Made by a program: the position numbers and the translations under genes
NCBI GenBank assembly: GCA_021781535.1
Contig: JAJXWO010000012.1
Location: 24,037 to 88,036, forward strand
DNA: 64,000 nucleotides
Reading direction: 5' to 3'
Source: Deltaproteobacteria bacterium
Lineage (GTDB): Bacteria > Desulfobacterota > Desulfuromonadia > Geobacterales > Pseudopelobacteraceae
Notes under the pieces: generated by a model
What the model saw: only the letters and a program-made list of their open reading frames with translations
The model's database searches: none
What the model was told of the DNA's origin: nothing
In this document: positions 36,609 through 47,222 of the stretch, in pieces
How the letters are laid out: the number at the start of each line of letters is the position of its first letter
Position numbering within the stretch: the first letter of the stretch is position 1

Positions 36609-38021
36609 TCAGGTTTCTGTCGGCTGCAACGGCAGCGAAACGGAAAAGGTCGTTCCGGTGCCAATGGTGCTTTCAACCTCTATCTTCCCGCCATGCTCCT
36701 TGATGATCCGTTCGGTAATAGCAAGCCCCAAACCGATGCCGACATCTTTGGTGGTGAAATAGGGCTGGAATATTTTGCCGACATCCTCCGGAGCTATGCC
36801 GTTCCCTTGGTCGTCGAAGGTCAGTTTTACCACTCCACCTTCAAGCCGCGCCCCCAGAGTAATCGTACCGCCATCCGGCATAGCCTGGGAAGCATTCGTG
36901 ACGAAGTTGAGAATGCAGTTACGAAACAACTCTCCATCAATCCAGAGCGGCGGCAGATCAGACGGTATCTGCAGGTCGACACCAATATGCTGCTCGGTTA
37001 ATCGGTCCTCCAATACCGGCAGCACTTTTGCCAGCAGTTCCCGATACTCGACCTTTGTCCGGCGCAGCTTGAGCGGCCGGCCATAGTTCATGAAGTTCAC
37101 CACCATATAATTTGCGCGGCGCACTTCTTCTTTGATCTTATCTGTCAGCTCTTCCAGCTCGGAACAGTTGTTGCCGCACCGGGGAAGCATCTCGGCTTTG
37201 AGGTGATCAATCGCCAGACTGATGTAGTTAAGCGGATTCCGGATCTCGTGGGCAATACCTGATGCCAGTTGCCCAACCCGTGAGAGGTGTTCTGCCTCAT
37301 AGAGGCGTTTCTCCAGCGCTTCACGTTCACGCAGCTTTTCAACCATGCTGTTGAAGCCTTTTGCCATCTCTCCGATCTCGTCATTGCTTTCCACCGGTAT
37401 GGTCACCGACAGGTCGCCGGCCGAGATCCGCTTGAAGTCATCCACCAGGTTTCTGATCGGAGTCGTATATCGCTGGGCAAGAAAGACAATCAGTGCGATG
37501 CCGACGGCGAAAACCATGCCGGTTGCAAACAGGCGACGGACAAAATTAGCCCGCTGTATATCATGAATATTGTCCATCAACATGTTAATCTGAACAAAGC
37601 CCAACTGCTCGTCTCCCACAATAACCGGCACAACAACTTCATACTGCTTCTGGGAGAGCATTGCTCCGCTAACATGGCGATGAACCGCGTGAATCCCTTT
37701 TTCCAATTTTTTGAGTTCGCGCTTTTTACCGATCTGACCAGGATCGGACGAGTCGATAATCTCCCCTTCCGTATTGTAAATATTGATTTCGTTTATACCC
37801 TTTTCGCGGGCTTTGGTTAAATAATCCGTCAGGCTGGAGGTCTCGGCATCGGAGGTAAGGTCCTCAATGCTCATTTGAATCGCTTTGGATATCTCTTGGG
37901 AACTATTCTGGATTTCGTTCACCAGAGCGTTCTGGGCAGACTGGTTAAGGATGAAGAGTGTCAGCAGGGCCAGCATAAACATCGACAGCATAATTATAAT
38001 CAGCTTGATATTAAGTTTCAT
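36609..38021 (-). CDS. Membrane sensor histidine kinase, partner of the NtrC regulator
   Basis: About 470 residues. A membrane segment (8-27) and a second near 165-183 flank a periplasmic sensor of about 135 residues, followed by HAMP, a coiled segment, HisKA (HLSRVGQLASGIAHEIRNPLNYISLAI) and an ATPase domain (NFVTNASQAMPDGG, DDQGNGIAPEDVGKIFQPYFTTK, GIGLGLAITERI). An unusual CGNNC cysteine pair lies between the two HisKA helices. ATG 38021 begins the membrane segment; the open frame upstream is not conserved. Architecture matches ZraS/AtoS-type kinases. Confidence 0.93.
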   Translation of the reverse strand: MKLNIKLIIIMLSMFMLALLTLFILNQSAQNALVNEIQNSSQEISKAIQMSIEDLTSDAETSSLTDYLTKAREKGINEINIYNTEGEIIDSSDPGQIGKKRELKKLEKGIHAVHRHVSGAMLSQKQYEVVVPVIVGDEQLGFVQINMLMDNIHDIQRANFVRRLFATGMVFAVGIALIVFLAQRYTTPIRNLVDDFKRISAGDLSVTIPVESNDEIGEMAKGFNSMVEKLREREALEKRLYEAEHLSRVGQLASGIAHEIRNPLNYISLAIDHLKAEMLPRCGNNCSELEELTDKIKEEVRRANYMVVNFMNYGRPLKLRRTKVEYRELLAKVLPVLEDRLTEQHIGVDLQIPSDLPPLWIDGELFRNCILNFVTNASQAMPDGGTITLGARLEGGVVKLTFDDQGNGIAPEDVGKIFQPYFTTKDVGIGLGLAITERIIKEHGGKIEVESTIGTGTTFSVSLPLQPTET

Positions 38022-38117
38022 GGGTGCCTTTAAAAGCGGCCCCCCACCCGTTACTGTCCGTTTGAAAGCACCTGGTTTTAGCAAAATGGGTGGGGGTAGC
38101 ACGTTGGTGACGTTACA

Positions 38118-39464
38118 TTACTCCACCATCTCACCGATCAGATCATAGTCAGATGAGTCGGTAATTTTGAGCGTGATGATGGCTCCAATGTCTGCTGTTC
38201 CGGAGGTGATGTAGACCTGCCCGTCGATGTCAGGGGCCTGGCGTGATGAGCGCCCCTTGAGCAGCAGTTCGGTTTCCTCGCTGTACCCTTCCACTATAAC
38301 CTGTTCCGTTGTCCCGATCAAAGTGCGGTTGTGGCGGAAGGAAAGCCGCGCCTGGGTACGCATCAGCTTGCGGTAGCGTTCCCGTTTGACCCGTTCGGAC
38401 ACCTGATCCGGCATTTCTGCCGCTGGAGTGCCTTCTTCCCGTGAATAGCAGAATACACCCAGCCGGTCGAAGCGGGTCTGTTCAACAAAGTGGGTCAGGG
38501 TGGCAAAGTCTTCAAGAGTTTCCCCCGGAAAACCAACAATCAGTGACGTACGCAAGGCAATTCCGGGAATTTCGCTCCTGAGCTTGAAGATCAGATCACG
38601 AATCTGCTGTTCTGAACTCCTCCGTTTCATCGCCTTCAGCACCCGATCGGAAATATGCTGGATCGGAATATCCAGGTACTTGCAGACCTTGGGCTCATCC
38701 CGTATCAGTGTAATCAGGCTGTCGGTAATCCCGTCAGGATAGGCGTAAAGCAGCCGTATCCACAGAAGGCCGTCAATCGCGGCCAGGCGCCGGACCAGCG
38801 TTTCCAGTGTTGTGCCGTCAGCCATGTCGCTGCCGTAACGGGTAATGTCCTGGGAGATGACATTGATCTCCTTGACTCCGCGGGCGACAAGCCGCTCCGC
38901 CTCGTCCACCAATGCGTCGACAGGCCGCGAACGATAGGCTCCCCGCAATGTGGGAATGATGCAGTACGAGCAGCAGTTTGAGCACCCTTCGCCGATTTTG
39001 AGGTACGAAAACCAGGCAGGCGAGGAGTTGAGACGCGGCAGTGTTTCGTCATAGATAAAATCGGGATCACCGATATAGCGGAGCTGTCCTTCAGTGCCGC
39101 TCTTTTCGGTCAGAATCTCGGCGATACGGGGATAGTCTCCGGTACCGATAAAAATATCGACTTCCGGCAACTCCTTGGCCAATTCTTCCTGGTAGCGCTG
39201 CGGGAGACAGCCGGATACGATCAGGGTATGACAGCGCCCGTCATGCTTCCGTTCGGCCAAATCAAGGATTGCATCGATACTCTCCTGTTTGGCTTCCTTG
39301 ATGAATGAGCAGGTGTTGACGATGATGATATCGGCATCCTTCTCGTCGGTGGTGATCTCGTATTCCTGCTTCGAGAGTATCCCGAGCATGACTTCGGCAT
39401 CAACCAGGTTTTTCGGGCAGCCAAGGCTGACCATGCTGACTTTCTGTTTTGCTTTTTCGCTCAA
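38118..39464 (-). CDS. rimO: Ribosomal protein S12 methylthiotransferase RimO
   Basis: A radical SAM methylthiotransferase that thiomethylates the conserved aspartate of ribosomal protein S12. The N-terminal UPF0004 domain carries three cysteines ([21 protein letters not shown]) for the auxiliary cluster; the radical SAM motif is [15 protein letters not shown]; a C-terminal TRAM domain follows. RimO rather than MiaB is indicated by [14 protein letters not shown]. The best start is TTG 39464 with AGGGA upstream (448 residues); ATG 39434 is an alternative. It begins 13 bases after the yajQ stop. Confidence 0.94.
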   Translation of the reverse strand: MSEKAKQKVSMVSLGCPKNLVDAEVMLGILSKQEYEITTDEKDADIIIVNTCSFIKEAKQESIDAILDLAERKHDGRCHTLIVSGCLPQRYQEELAKELPEVDIFIGTGDYPRIAEILTEKSGTEGQLRYIGDPDFIYDETLPRLNSSPAWFSYLKIGEGCSNCCSYCIIPTLRGAYRSRPVDALVDEAERLVARGVKEINVISQDITRYGSDMADGTTLETLVRRLAAIDGLLWIRLLYAYPDGITDSLITLIRDEPKVCKYLDIPIQHISDRVLKAMKRRSSEQQIRDLIFKLRSEIPGIALRTSLIVGFPGETLEDFATLTHFVEQTRFDRLGVFCYSREEGTPAAEMPDQVSERVKRERYRKLMRTQARLSFRHNRTLIGTTEQVIVEGYSEETELLLKGRSSRQAPDIDGQVYITSGTADIGAIITLKITDSSDYDLIGEMVE

Positions 39465-39477
39465 AATATCCCTCGTT

Positions 39478-39963
39478 CTACTCCCTGAAATTGGTAAACT
39501 GCATCTCGACATCAAGGTCTTTCCCTTTAAGTGCGGCAATAGCTTCCTGCAGATCGTCGCGATTCTTGCCGGTAACCCGCACCTGTTCATCCTGTATCTG
39601 GGCCTGCACCTTGAGTTTTGATTCCTTGATAACGGCAATGATCTCTTTGCCCTTCTCCTTGGAAATGCCCTGCTGGACGGTGATAATCTGGCGTACCATG
39701 CCTCCCGACGCCTGTTCAACCTTGCCGTACTGCAGCGCCTTGATAGATATGTTGCGCTTCAAAAACTTGGACTGCAGCACATCAATGACTGCCTTCAGTT
39801 TGTAATCATCATCCGCGAGTACTTTGACGGCATCCTTCTCAGGTGTGATGGTGCTCTTTGATCCCTTGAAATCATAGCGCTGGCTGATCTCTTTGGAAGC
39901 CTGAGTAACGGCATTGTCAACCTCCTGCATGTCAACCTTTGATACAATGTCAAATGACGGCAT
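39478..39963 (-). CDS. YajQ-family nucleotide-binding protein
   Basis: 161 residues, standard length: [52 protein letters not shown] and [12 protein letters not shown] are family signatures. YajQ proteins have two RNA-recognition-like folds; some bind cyclic di-GMP and act as transcription cofactors, in others the ligand is unknown. Good spacing to GGAGG before ATG 39963. It is between lolA and rimO on the same strand, with 18 bases to lolA. Confidence 0.93.
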   Translation of the reverse strand: MPSFDIVSKVDMQEVDNAVTQASKEISQRYDFKGSKSTITPEKDAVKVLADDDYKLKAVIDVLQSKFLKRNISIKALQYGKVEQASGGMVRQIITVQQGISKEKGKEIIAVIKESKLKVQAQIQDEQVRVTGKNRDDLQEAIAALKGKDLDVEMQFTNFRE

Positions 39964-39981
39964 ACTGTAACCTCCCGATAC

Positions 39982-40692
39982 TTACGGTTTTATTATTTCG
40001 ACCCCTGCCGGGATCTTAAAGTTGAATTTCCCATTGTCGATCCCCTTGTTGACACGTGCCCTGCTGTAGTCAATTCGGGTCTGGTTACCGGCGGCGTCAT
40101 GGATTATCGAGGAAATGATTGGAAAAATATTTTTGACCACTCCGGATGCCTGCATCTGCTCGACCGCTGCTGCTGACACCGTCAACTGAAGTCTGGCTAG
40201 AACCGGACTCGCCTTTTTCGGGGTTAATTCAAGATGATAGTTGCCGTTTTTATCCCGTGGTTCGGCAGCAAATTTGATGTCAAAATCACGGGTGATATGG
40301 CCGAGGCCGGTCAGATACGAAAGAGCAATGGAGTTTCCTCCCGCAAACATCGCGGCAACACTGTTGACGAGCACTTGCTTGTTCTCCGGCGTATAAAACC
40401 AGACCTGCGTGCCGTTGGAGATGATCTGTTGTTTCGGCCGCGAATAATTGAAACGGAACATGGCAGTTGAGGATGCGGGACGTTTCAGCAGGACTTCGCC
40501 GCTTCCTTTCTGTTCACGATTGATGGCGGACATGGTGGTTTTCTGGGAAAAATCGGCCTGCACATCCTGCAAACCTGCATATCCTTTTTCAAGTGCGGCG
40601 ACCACCGTCTTGAGGGAAGCCGGGGGTGATGCCGCAGACAGCGGTAGAGTAAAAAGCAATGCGAACAGACATATGGTACCTATTCTTAACAT
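39982..40692 (-). CDS. lolA: Outer-membrane lipoprotein carrier LolA
   Basis: 236 residues with a signal peptide (cut after LSAA). LolA takes lipoproteins from the LolCDE complex across the periplasm to the outer membrane. The LolA pattern is visible: YAGLQDVQADFSQKTTM, KGSGEVLLKRPASSTAMFRFNYSRPKQQIISNGTQVWFYTPENKQVLV, and the closing LELTPKK segment. The 131-base gap to the upstream cheA stop should carry the promoter of lolA-yajQ-rimO. Confidence 0.9.
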   Translation of the reverse strand: MLRIGTICLFALLFTLPLSAASPPASLKTVVAALEKGYAGLQDVQADFSQKTTMSAINREQKGSGEVLLKRPASSTAMFRFNYSRPKQQIISNGTQVWFYTPENKQVLVNSVAAMFAGGNSIALSYLTGLGHITRDFDIKFAAEPRDKNGNYHLELTPKKASPVLARLQLTVSAAAVEQMQASGVVKNIFPIISSIIHDAAGNQTRIDYSRARVNKGIDNGKFNFKIPAGVEIIKP

Positions 40693-40824
40693 GGGGCGAC
40701 CTTTCTCGGCAAAGCTGATGATGTTCTGGGAATTTTACAACAAAGTGATTCTGACATATATGGGTGCCTACCGCAACCGTTTCAACAGACACTCTCCAAC
40801 TGATATCCTCAGCAGCTCTGCCTG

Positions 40825-42456
40825 TTAAACCAGAGCACTTGCATCGGCAACAAACTGTACCCGCCCGTCGCCGGCAATTGTGGCCCCGCTCACCCCCCTC
40901 AGATGAGAAAGCGGCGATTTCAGCGGCCGGACAAAAATTTCCTGTTGGCCGAAGATGCGGTCAACTTCAATCCCGATCAGAGTGCCGCTTACGTCACAGA
41001 CGATAACCGGCAGCAAAGCTCCTTCCGTTTCTGGTGCCTGAGGCAGGTGAAATACCTGCCTCAGGCTCCGGAGCGGCAGCGAGGAACCATCCACACAGAC
41101 AGTCAAGCCACCACCAGGTCCTTCGATGATTTCCGCATGGTTAAGCTCAAGGGTGCGCATGACCACAGTGAGAGGGAACGCAATTTCAAACTGACCACAC
41201 TGAACAATCAGGGCATGAATGATTGAAATCGTTATCGGGAGCCGCATGATAAAATGGCTTCCCTGACTGCGCTGCGACTGAATGGTCAATGCGCCAGCCA
41301 GCGTATGCACAGCCTCGTGAACGGCATCCATGCCGACTCCCCGGCCGGAAACGTCCGTCACCGTTGCAGCTGTCGAGAACCCCGGCTTACACACCAGTTG
41401 GTATGCTTCCTGTGCAGTCATCTGTGCCGCCCGTTCCGGAGAGACGATACCCTTTTGGACAGCTTTCAGCTTCAGTTGCTCCGGATCCATGCCGCGGCCA
41501 TCGTCACTGATGATGATGTCAACATGATCCTTATCGCGGCGTACGGTCAGTTTTATCGTGCCGCCATGCGGCTTGCCCGCCATAACCCGTTCATCAGCCG
41601 TCTCCAAACCGTGATCAACTGCGTTCCGCAGGATATGGACAATCGGTTCGGCAATCTCTTCCAAAATGCCGCGATCAAGCTCGATCTCTTTCCCATCGAT
41701 CTGAAATTCAACTACTTTTCCCTGTTTGCGCGCCAAGTCGCGCACCAACCGTGGGAAACGCTCGGCTATGGTGGCAAACGGCAGCATGCGGGCTTTAAAA
41801 ACCTGATCGCGGAGATTCCGTAGCAGCGCGGTAAGCTGTTTGAGAGGCTCCCGGCATTCGACGGCATCAGCCAGGCGGATGGATTCATCCAGAAGATACC
41901 GGTTGGTAATCAACTCTCCGGTGATGTTGACAAGATGATCGAGGGTTTCGGTTTTGATACGGATGCTTTTAAAGGAGTCGGTCTGGCGGAATTGGTGCGG
42001 AGTAGAGACCGCTGACCCTAGGAACGTATCTGTGCTCTCACAGGACGGATTCGTGTGGACAGGGGGGGGCGTTTCAGCAGCCGGATCATATGCCGTCAGC
42101 CGCTCAATCAGCCCGGCGGTATCTTCAAAGAGATCACTCCCCGACTCAACCCGGGATACGAGGCGGGCAAGCGTATCGCCCCCTTCCAGCAAAAGATCGG
42201 CAAGAGCGGGAAGCAACTGCAATTCTCCGCTGCGGACCCGGCTCAACTGGTCTTCCATGAGATGGGCCACCGCCACAATCTGCTCATAGCCCATAGTTGC
42301 CGCCATTCCCTTCAGAGAATGAGCATGGCGAAAGAGTTCATCAATTGCAGCGGTATCGCCGGAGGATTCTTCGAGGTGTACAATCAGCTCGCTGAACGCA
42401 GAGAGATGACCGCGCGCTTCTGAAACGAACAGATCCCGATAGGGGAACATGTCCAT
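40825..42456 (-). CDS. CheA-type chemotaxis histidine kinase
   Basis: 543 residues with the CheA domain order: P1 phosphotransfer domain (phospho-His46 in RHAHSLKGMAATMG), a short linker with no clear P2, a dimerisation helix pair (VNITGELITNRYLLDESIR), the ATPase domain (N box IVHILRNAVDHGLE, G boxes IISDDGRGMDPEQL and GRGVGMDAV) and a CheW-like C-terminus (VIVCDVSGTLIGIEVDRIFGQQEI). The missing P2 and the single CheY neighbour suggest a dedicated pathway, not necessarily flagellar. GGAGG lies eight bases before ATG 42456. No receptor or methylation gene is nearby. Confidence 0.92.
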   Translation of the reverse strand: MDMFPYRDLFVSEARGHLSAFSELIVHLEESSGDTAAIDELFRHAHSLKGMAATMGYEQIVAVAHLMEDQLSRVRSGELQLLPALADLLLEGGDTLARLVSRVESGSDLFEDTAGLIERLTAYDPAAETPPPVHTNPSCESTDTFLGSAVSTPHQFRQTDSFKSIRIKTETLDHLVNITGELITNRYLLDESIRLADAVECREPLKQLTALLRNLRDQVFKARMLPFATIAERFPRLVRDLARKQGKVVEFQIDGKEIELDRGILEEIAEPIVHILRNAVDHGLETADERVMAGKPHGGTIKLTVRRDKDHVDIIISDDGRGMDPEQLKLKAVQKGIVSPERAAQMTAQEAYQLVCKPGFSTAATVTDVSGRGVGMDAVHEAVHTLAGALTIQSQRSQGSHFIMRLPITISIIHALIVQCGQFEIAFPLTVVMRTLELNHAEIIEGPGGGLTVCVDGSSLPLRSLRQVFHLPQAPETEGALLPVIVCDVSGTLIGIEVDRIFGQQEIFVRPLKSPLSHLRGVSGATIAGDGRVQFVADASALV

Positions 42457-42459
42457 TGG

Positions 42460-42822
42460 TCAATCCTCCAGGCTTTCCATTACTTCAGCAACCTTCTCGG
42501 GAGTAAACGGTTTCTGGATAAAAGCTTTGGCGCCCAGATCAAGCGACTTCTGCATGACCTGCGCCTCCCCGATCGAAGAACAGACAACGACCTTTGAGTT
42601 CGGGCAGGATTCGATGATCCACCCCAGGAGGCTGAGGCCGTTTGAATCAGGCAGGATAATGTCCAGCAGAATTATATCCGGGTGGCTGGCATGGAGGTTT
42701 CTCATCGCCTCGATACCGCTTGCCGCCTCGGCGACCACGTTGTACCCCTTTTCAACAAGGATTCCGCGCAGAATTTTCCGCATAAAGAGAGAGTCATCGA
42801 CAATCATCACCGTCCGGCTCAT
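42460..42822 (-). CDS. CheY-like single-domain response regulator
   Basis: 120-residue receiver: DD pair in VMIVDDSLFMRKIL, phospho-Asp in IILLDIILPDSNG, Ser switch in VVCSSIGE and Lys in AFIQKPFTPEKV. No output domain, so it acts by protein contact. It ends three bases before cheA and starts 14 bases after gatB, on one strand with both. Confidence 0.93.
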   Translation of the reverse strand: MSRTVMIVDDSLFMRKILRGILVEKGYNVVAEAASGIEAMRNLHASHPDIILLDIILPDSNGLSLLGWIIESCPNSKVVVCSSIGEAQVMQKSLDLGAKAFIQKPFTPEKVAEVMESLED

Positions 42823-42836
42823 AGCTGTCCTCCACC

Positions 42837-44279
42837 CTACCCCTTTAATTTGTTCAGTAACAGCTCGTTAACCACTGACGGATTTGCCTTTCCTTTGCTG
42901 GCTTTCATGACCTGCCCGACAAAAAAACCGAATACTTTTTCCTTGCCGCCGCGATACTCTTCTACCTGCCCGGCATTGGCTGCCATGATTTCGTCGATGA
43001 TGGTTTCGATTGCGCTGCTGTCGGAAACCTGTATCAAGCCCTGCTCTTCGACAATCGCCAGCGCTGCTTTGCCGCTCCGCCACATCTCGTCAAAAACGGT
43101 TTTGGCGATCTTGCCCGAAATTGTGCCGTTGTCGATCAGCTTCAGTAGCTCCGCCAGTTGTCCCGGCGCGACCGGACACGCTTCAATCGAAGTCCCGCTG
43201 TCATTAAGTGCCCTGGTTATCTCACCCATTATCCAGTTGCCGACCAACTTGGCGTTGCCATGGGCAGCAACGCCGGCTTCAAAGTAATCAGCCAGGGCAC
43301 GGCTTGCAGTCAGCACTTCGGCGTCATAGGGAGGCAGCCCCAGTGCTGCCATAAAACGCTGCTGGCGCTGTTCCGGCAGTTCAGGCAACTCTTGCCGCGA
43401 GCGCTCGATCCATTGATCGCTGATAACCAGCGGTACCAGATCCGGATCGGGAAAATAGCGATAATCGTGGGCTTCTTCCTTGCTGCGCATCGAGCGGGTG
43501 GTTCCGCTGTTCGGGTCAAAAAGCCGCGTTTCCTGGACGACCGTGCCACCATCCTCAATCAGGTCAATCTGGCGCTGTATCTCATATTCGATGGCCTGCT
43601 TGACAAATTTGAACGAATTTACGTTCTTGATCTCGGCCCGGGTGCCGTAAGTATCCGAGCCGACCGGCATGACCGAAACGTTGGCGTCACAGCGAAAACT
43701 TCCCTCTTCCATGTTGCCATCACATATTCCAAGCCAGGTTACAATCTGGTGCAGCTGTTTCAGGTAGACCACCGCCTCGTCGGAGGAGCGGAGATCCGGC
43801 TCGGAGACAACTTCCAATAGCGGCGTACAGGCGCGGTTCAGGTCAACTCCGGAATCATCAGCGCGGCCGGAAAGTTCGCCATGCACCAGCTTGCCGGCAT
43901 CCTCCTCCATATGAATACGGGTGATGCCGATCCGTTTCAAGTCCTGATCGTTAACCTTGATATCAAGCCACCCGTGCTGACAGATTGGATCTTCAAACTG
44001 GCTGATCTGGTACCCCTTGGGAAGATCGGGGTAGAAGTAGTTCTTCCGGGCAAAAATACTGCGCGGCGTGATGGAACAGTTCGTGGAGAGGCCGGCCTTG
44101 ATGGCGAATTCGACTACCTTCTTGTTGAGAACCGGCAGCGCCCCCGGCAACCCCAGGCAGACCGGGCAGGTCTGGGAGTTTGGCTCGGCGCCGAACATTG
44201 TTGAACAACTACAGAATATTTTTGTGTCGGTCAGGAGCTGTACGTGAACTTCAAGACCGATGACAGGTTGGTATTTCAT
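42837..44279 (-). CDS. gatB: Asp-tRNA(Asn)/Glu-tRNA(Gln) amidotransferase subunit B
   Basis: 480 residues, the tRNA-binding and kinase-like subunit of GatCAB, which amidates mischarged Glu-tRNA-Gln or Asp-tRNA-Asn. [59 protein letters not shown] and [20 protein letters not shown] are conserved; zinc cysteines are present. The C-terminal YqeY-like tail is complete ([12 protein letters not shown]). It begins 15 bases after gatA. Confidence 0.96.
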   Translation of the reverse strand: MKYQPVIGLEVHVQLLTDTKIFCSCSTMFGAEPNSQTCPVCLGLPGALPVLNKKVVEFAIKAGLSTNCSITPRSIFARKNYFYPDLPKGYQISQFEDPICQHGWLDIKVNDQDLKRIGITRIHMEEDAGKLVHGELSGRADDSGVDLNRACTPLLEVVSEPDLRSSDEAVVYLKQLHQIVTWLGICDGNMEEGSFRCDANVSVMPVGSDTYGTRAEIKNVNSFKFVKQAIEYEIQRQIDLIEDGGTVVQETRLFDPNSGTTRSMRSKEEAHDYRYFPDPDLVPLVISDQWIERSRQELPELPEQRQQRFMAALGLPPYDAEVLTASRALADYFEAGVAAHGNAKLVGNWIMGEITRALNDSGTSIEACPVAPGQLAELLKLIDNGTISGKIAKTVFDEMWRSGKAALAIVEEQGLIQVSDSSAIETIIDEIMAANAGQVEEYRGGKEKVFGFFVGQVMKASKGKANPSVVNELLLNKLKG

Positions 44280-44294
44280 ACTATTCTCCGAAAA

Positions 44295-45749
44295 TTAGAT
44301 CGTTGCTTTTCTGGTGTGCCACTCAGTGGCCTGCTCAAAAGCATGGCCTGCCTGCAGGATTGCCTCCTCACCGAATGGCTTACCGATCAATTGCACGCCG
44401 ATGGGAAGGCCGGAAGCGGAATAACCGGCAGGCAGTGACATGGCACAGGTGCCGGCCAGATTGACCGGTATCGTGAATATATCGGACAGGTACATCTGCA
44501 ACGGGTCATTGACCTTTTCACCGATCTTGAATGCCGGCGTCGGCGCAACCGGGGTCAGCATGACATCAACGTTTGCAAATGCGGTGATGAAGTCATTCAT
44601 GATGAGCGTCCGCACCTTCTGGGCCTTGACGTAATAGGCATCATAATAGCCGGAAGACAGGGCGTAGGTACCGAGCATGATGCGGCGCTTGACCTCGGCG
44701 CCAAACCCTTCGCTGCGACTTTTGGTGTACATGCCCAGAAGTCCGTCCGCTTCGGCACGATGGCCGAAGCGGACCCCGTCGTAGCGTGCCAGGTTGGAGC
44801 TTGCTTCGGCAGTGGCAATCAGATAGTAGGTTGCCACTGCGTAATCAGTATGCGGCAGCGAAATGTCAACGAATTCAGCCCCGAGACGCCGGTAGGTTTC
44901 GATGGCAGCGTCCATCGCTTTTTGAACATCCGCATCAAGCCCGGCAATGAAGTACTCTTTCGGAAGTCCTATCTTCAGCCCCTTTACACCCCGTGTCAGA
45001 GAGGCAGCATAGTCTGGCACCGGTGTATCGACGCTGGTCGAATCCTTGGGATCGTGGCCTGCCACAGCACCAAGCATGATTGCACAGTCCGTCACATCCC
45101 GGGTCAGCGGCCCGACCTGGTCCAGTGACGAGGCGTAGGCAATGACGCCGTAGCGCGAAACGCGGCCATAGGTCGGTTTCAGGCCGACACACCCGCAATG
45201 GGAAGCAGGCTGTCTGATCGATCCGCCGGTATCCGTGCCAAGTGTCGCAATCGCCTCGCGAGCGGCAACCGCTGCTGCCGAGCCACCCGATGACCCCCCG
45301 GGAATGCATGACGTGTCCCATGGGTTGCGCGTACTCCCGTACGCGCTGGATTCATTGGATGAGCCCATGGCAAATTCGTCCTGGTTAAGCTTTCCCAGCA
45401 GTACCGCACCGCGCTCTTTCAATTTTTCGTAGGATGTGGCGCTGTAGGGGGGGATGAAATTGTCGAGGATACGCGAGCCGCACGTGGTGCGGATACCTTC
45501 AGTCAGGAAGATGTCCTTGAGGGCAACGGGAATCCCGGTCAAAACATCCGTTGCGCCGGCGGCAATGCGGATATCGGCAGCAGCGGCATCGGCAAGCGCC
45601 TGTTCGGGCGTGACGGTAATGAATGAGCCAACCCGTGGCTCCACGGCTTCAATGCGTGCCAGCATGGCTGTGGTCGCTTCCAGGGAGGAAACCTGCTTAC
45701 CCTGAAGAGCAGTGTGGAGCTCATGGATGGTCATGTCAAAAATATTCAT
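44295..45749 (-). CDS. gatA: Asp-tRNA(Asn)/Glu-tRNA(Gln) amidotransferase subunit A
   Basis: 484 residues, the glutaminase of GatCAB. The amidase-signature triad is intact: Lys in IPVALKDIF, cis-Ser in [12 protein letters not shown] and the nucleophile Ser region in [19 protein letters not shown] 45749 ([12 protein letters not shown]) is taken from family length; the open frame runs further upstream through gatC. gatC ends 19 bases before. Confidence 0.96.
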   Translation of the reverse strand: MNIFDMTIHELHTALQGKQVSSLEATTAMLARIEAVEPRVGSFITVTPEQALADAAAADIRIAAGATDVLTGIPVALKDIFLTEGIRTTCGSRILDNFIPPYSATSYEKLKERGAVLLGKLNQDEFAMGSSNESSAYGSTRNPWDTSCIPGGSSGGSAAAVAAREAIATLGTDTGGSIRQPASHCGCVGLKPTYGRVSRYGVIAYASSLDQVGPLTRDVTDCAIMLGAVAGHDPKDSTSVDTPVPDYAASLTRGVKGLKIGLPKEYFIAGLDADVQKAMDAAIETYRRLGAEFVDISLPHTDYAVATYYLIATAEASSNLARYDGVRFGHRAEADGLLGMYTKSRSEGFGAEVKRRIMLGTYALSSGYYDAYYVKAQKVRTLIMNDFITAFANVDVMLTPVAPTPAFKIGEKVNDPLQMYLSDIFTIPVNLAGTCAMSLPAGYSASGLPIGVQLIGKPFGEEAILQAGHAFEQATEWHTRKATI

Positions 45750-45768
45750 GGTAGATGTATCCCTTGCT

Positions 45769-46056
45769 TTATTCGATAACTTTCGGCACGGCAAAAAAAG
45801 CGCCTTCGCGCTCAGGAGCGTTGGACAAAGCCTTCTCAAGGCCGATAGAAGGTCGTATGACATCTTCACGAAACGCATTTTCCATCGGGACGGCGTGCGA
45901 GGTCGGCATAATCCCGTCCGTATTCAGCCCTTTTAGTTTTTCCACATACCCGAGGATCGCGCCCATCTGTCCGGCAAACAGCTCTTTTTCTCCAGGGGTG
46001 AGTTCAAGCCGCGCCAGACGTGCCACGTACTCAACATCTGCTGTCGTCATCTTCAT
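45769..46056 (-). CDS. gatC: Asp-tRNA(Asn)/Glu-tRNA(Gln) amidotransferase subunit C
   Basis: 95 residues of the expected size: [53 protein letters not shown] matches GatC, which wraps around GatA and stabilises the complex. ATG 46056 has GGAG about eight bases upstream; the longer frame to 46167 is not conserved. First gene of the gatCAB-cheY-cheA run. Confidence 0.94.
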   Translation of the reverse strand: MKMTTADVEYVARLARLELTPGEKELFAGQMGAILGYVEKLKGLNTDGIMPTSHAVPMENAFREDVIRPSIGLEKALSNAPEREGAFFAVPKVIE

Positions 46057-46160
46057 AGTTCCAACTCCAAAAAAAACGATAATTGCCGCGTGGTTGTAAC
46101 ATGAAATCGGCTCCGTTACAACATTGATCAGCTCAATGTGTTGCCCTGAAAATTTTTCAC

Positions 46161-46189
46161 TTGACACGATTGAACTCTTTCGGTACGTT
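46161..46189 (+). promoter_or_regulatory. Likely rplM-rpsI promoter
   Basis: TTGACA (46161-46166), 17 bases, TACGTT. A second possible -10, TATTAT at 46217-46222, has no good -35. The leader to ATG 46252 is about 55 bases; no L13 leader fold was confirmed. Confidence 0.45.
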
Positions 46190-46251
46190 ACACCTCTTCA
46201 AAAAAATCATGGCCTGTATTATATGCAGGTTGTACTGCGGATGGGGAATTT

Positions 46252-46680
46252 ATGAAAACAGAAGTAGCGAAAGCTGAAAATGTAAAGCGTGACTGGTACA
46301 TTGTTGATGCACAGGATGCGGTTCTGGGTCGTCTTTCGACACAGATAGCCAGTGTACTGCGCGGGAAAAACAAGGCTCTCTACACACCCAGCGTAGATAC
46401 CGGCGATTTTGTCATCGTTGTAAACGCTGAAAAGATCGCCCTGACCGGTCGCAAGTTAGCCGACAAGATTTATTACAGCCACTCCGGGTATGTCGGCGGG
46501 CTGAAAGAGATTACGGCCGGCAAACTGCTTGAAAAGAAGCCTGAAGAACTTATCAAGAAAGCCGTTAAGGGTATGCTCCCCAAGAACAAACTTGCACGGG
46601 CCATGCTCAGCAAGCTTAAGATTTATGCGGGACCGAGCCATCCACACGCAGCTCAGCAGCCCAAGAACCTGGCACTTTAA
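46252..46680 (+). CDS. rplM: Ribosomal protein L13 (uL13)
   Basis: 142 residues, full length. [75 protein letters not shown] are classic L13 signatures. ATGGGGA lies just before the ATG. It precedes rpsI by 20 bases, the conserved L13-S9 pair. Confidence 0.98.
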   Translation: MKTEVAKAENVKRDWYIVDAQDAVLGRLSTQIASVLRGKNKALYTPSVDTGDFVIVVNAEKIALTGRKLADKIYYSHSGYVGGLKEITAGKLLEKKPEELIKKAVKGMLPKNKLARAMLSKLKIYAGPSHPHAAQQPKNLAL

Positions 46681-46700
46681 TACTCCGAGGAGAAAACGAT

Positions 46701-47093
46701 ATGGCAGCAATCAGTTATTATGGAACAGGCAAGCGCAAAACTTCAATTGCTCGCGTGTGGCTTAAGCCTGGTGTAGGAACTTTTACCGTTAACCACAAAA
46801 CCCTGGATGAATACTTCGGTCGTGAAACCTCCAAGATGGTTGTTCGTCAGCCGTTTGAGCTGGTTGAAAAGGTAGGCATTTTTGATGTATTCGTCACTGT
46901 TTCCGGTGGCGGCGATACCGGCCAGGCTGGTGCTATCAAGCACGGCATCACCAAAGCTCTCCTGTTGCATGAGCCTGAACTCCGCGGCGTCCTCAAAAAA
47001 GCCGGATTCATTACCCGCGATTCACGCATTAAAGAACGTAAAAAGTACGGCAGAAAAGCTGCCCGTGCCCGCTTCCAGTTCTCCAAGCGCTAA
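46701..47093 (+). CDS. rpsI: Ribosomal protein S9 (uS9)
   Basis: 130 residues: [19 protein letters not shown] at the start and [20 protein letters not shown] at the end, the basic tail that reaches the P-site tRNA. GAGGAG precedes the ATG. Cotranscribed with rplM and closed by a strong terminator. Confidence 0.98.
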   Translation: MAAISYYGTGKRKTSIARVWLKPGVGTFTVNHKTLDEYFGRETSKMVVRQPFELVEKVGIFDVFVTVSGGGDTGQAGAIKHGITKALLLHEPELRGVLKKAGFITRDSRIKERKKYGRKAARARFQFSKR

Positions 47094-47123
47094 TCGCTGG
47101 ATTACACCGTTCTGCTATAGTAC

Positions 47124-47156
47124 AAGGGGAAATCCGCAAGGGTTTCCCCTTTTTTG
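47124..47156 (+). terminator. rplM-rpsI terminator
   Basis: AAGGGGAAA pairs with TTTCCCCTT around a short GC-containing loop, followed by six Ts; 30 bases past rpsI. Confidence 0.9.
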
Positions 47157-47222
47157 TATGACTGGTATATTTCTGCAGGGAACTATCCTGTCTGATTATG
47201 ATAGATGAAAGGAGCCACATCA

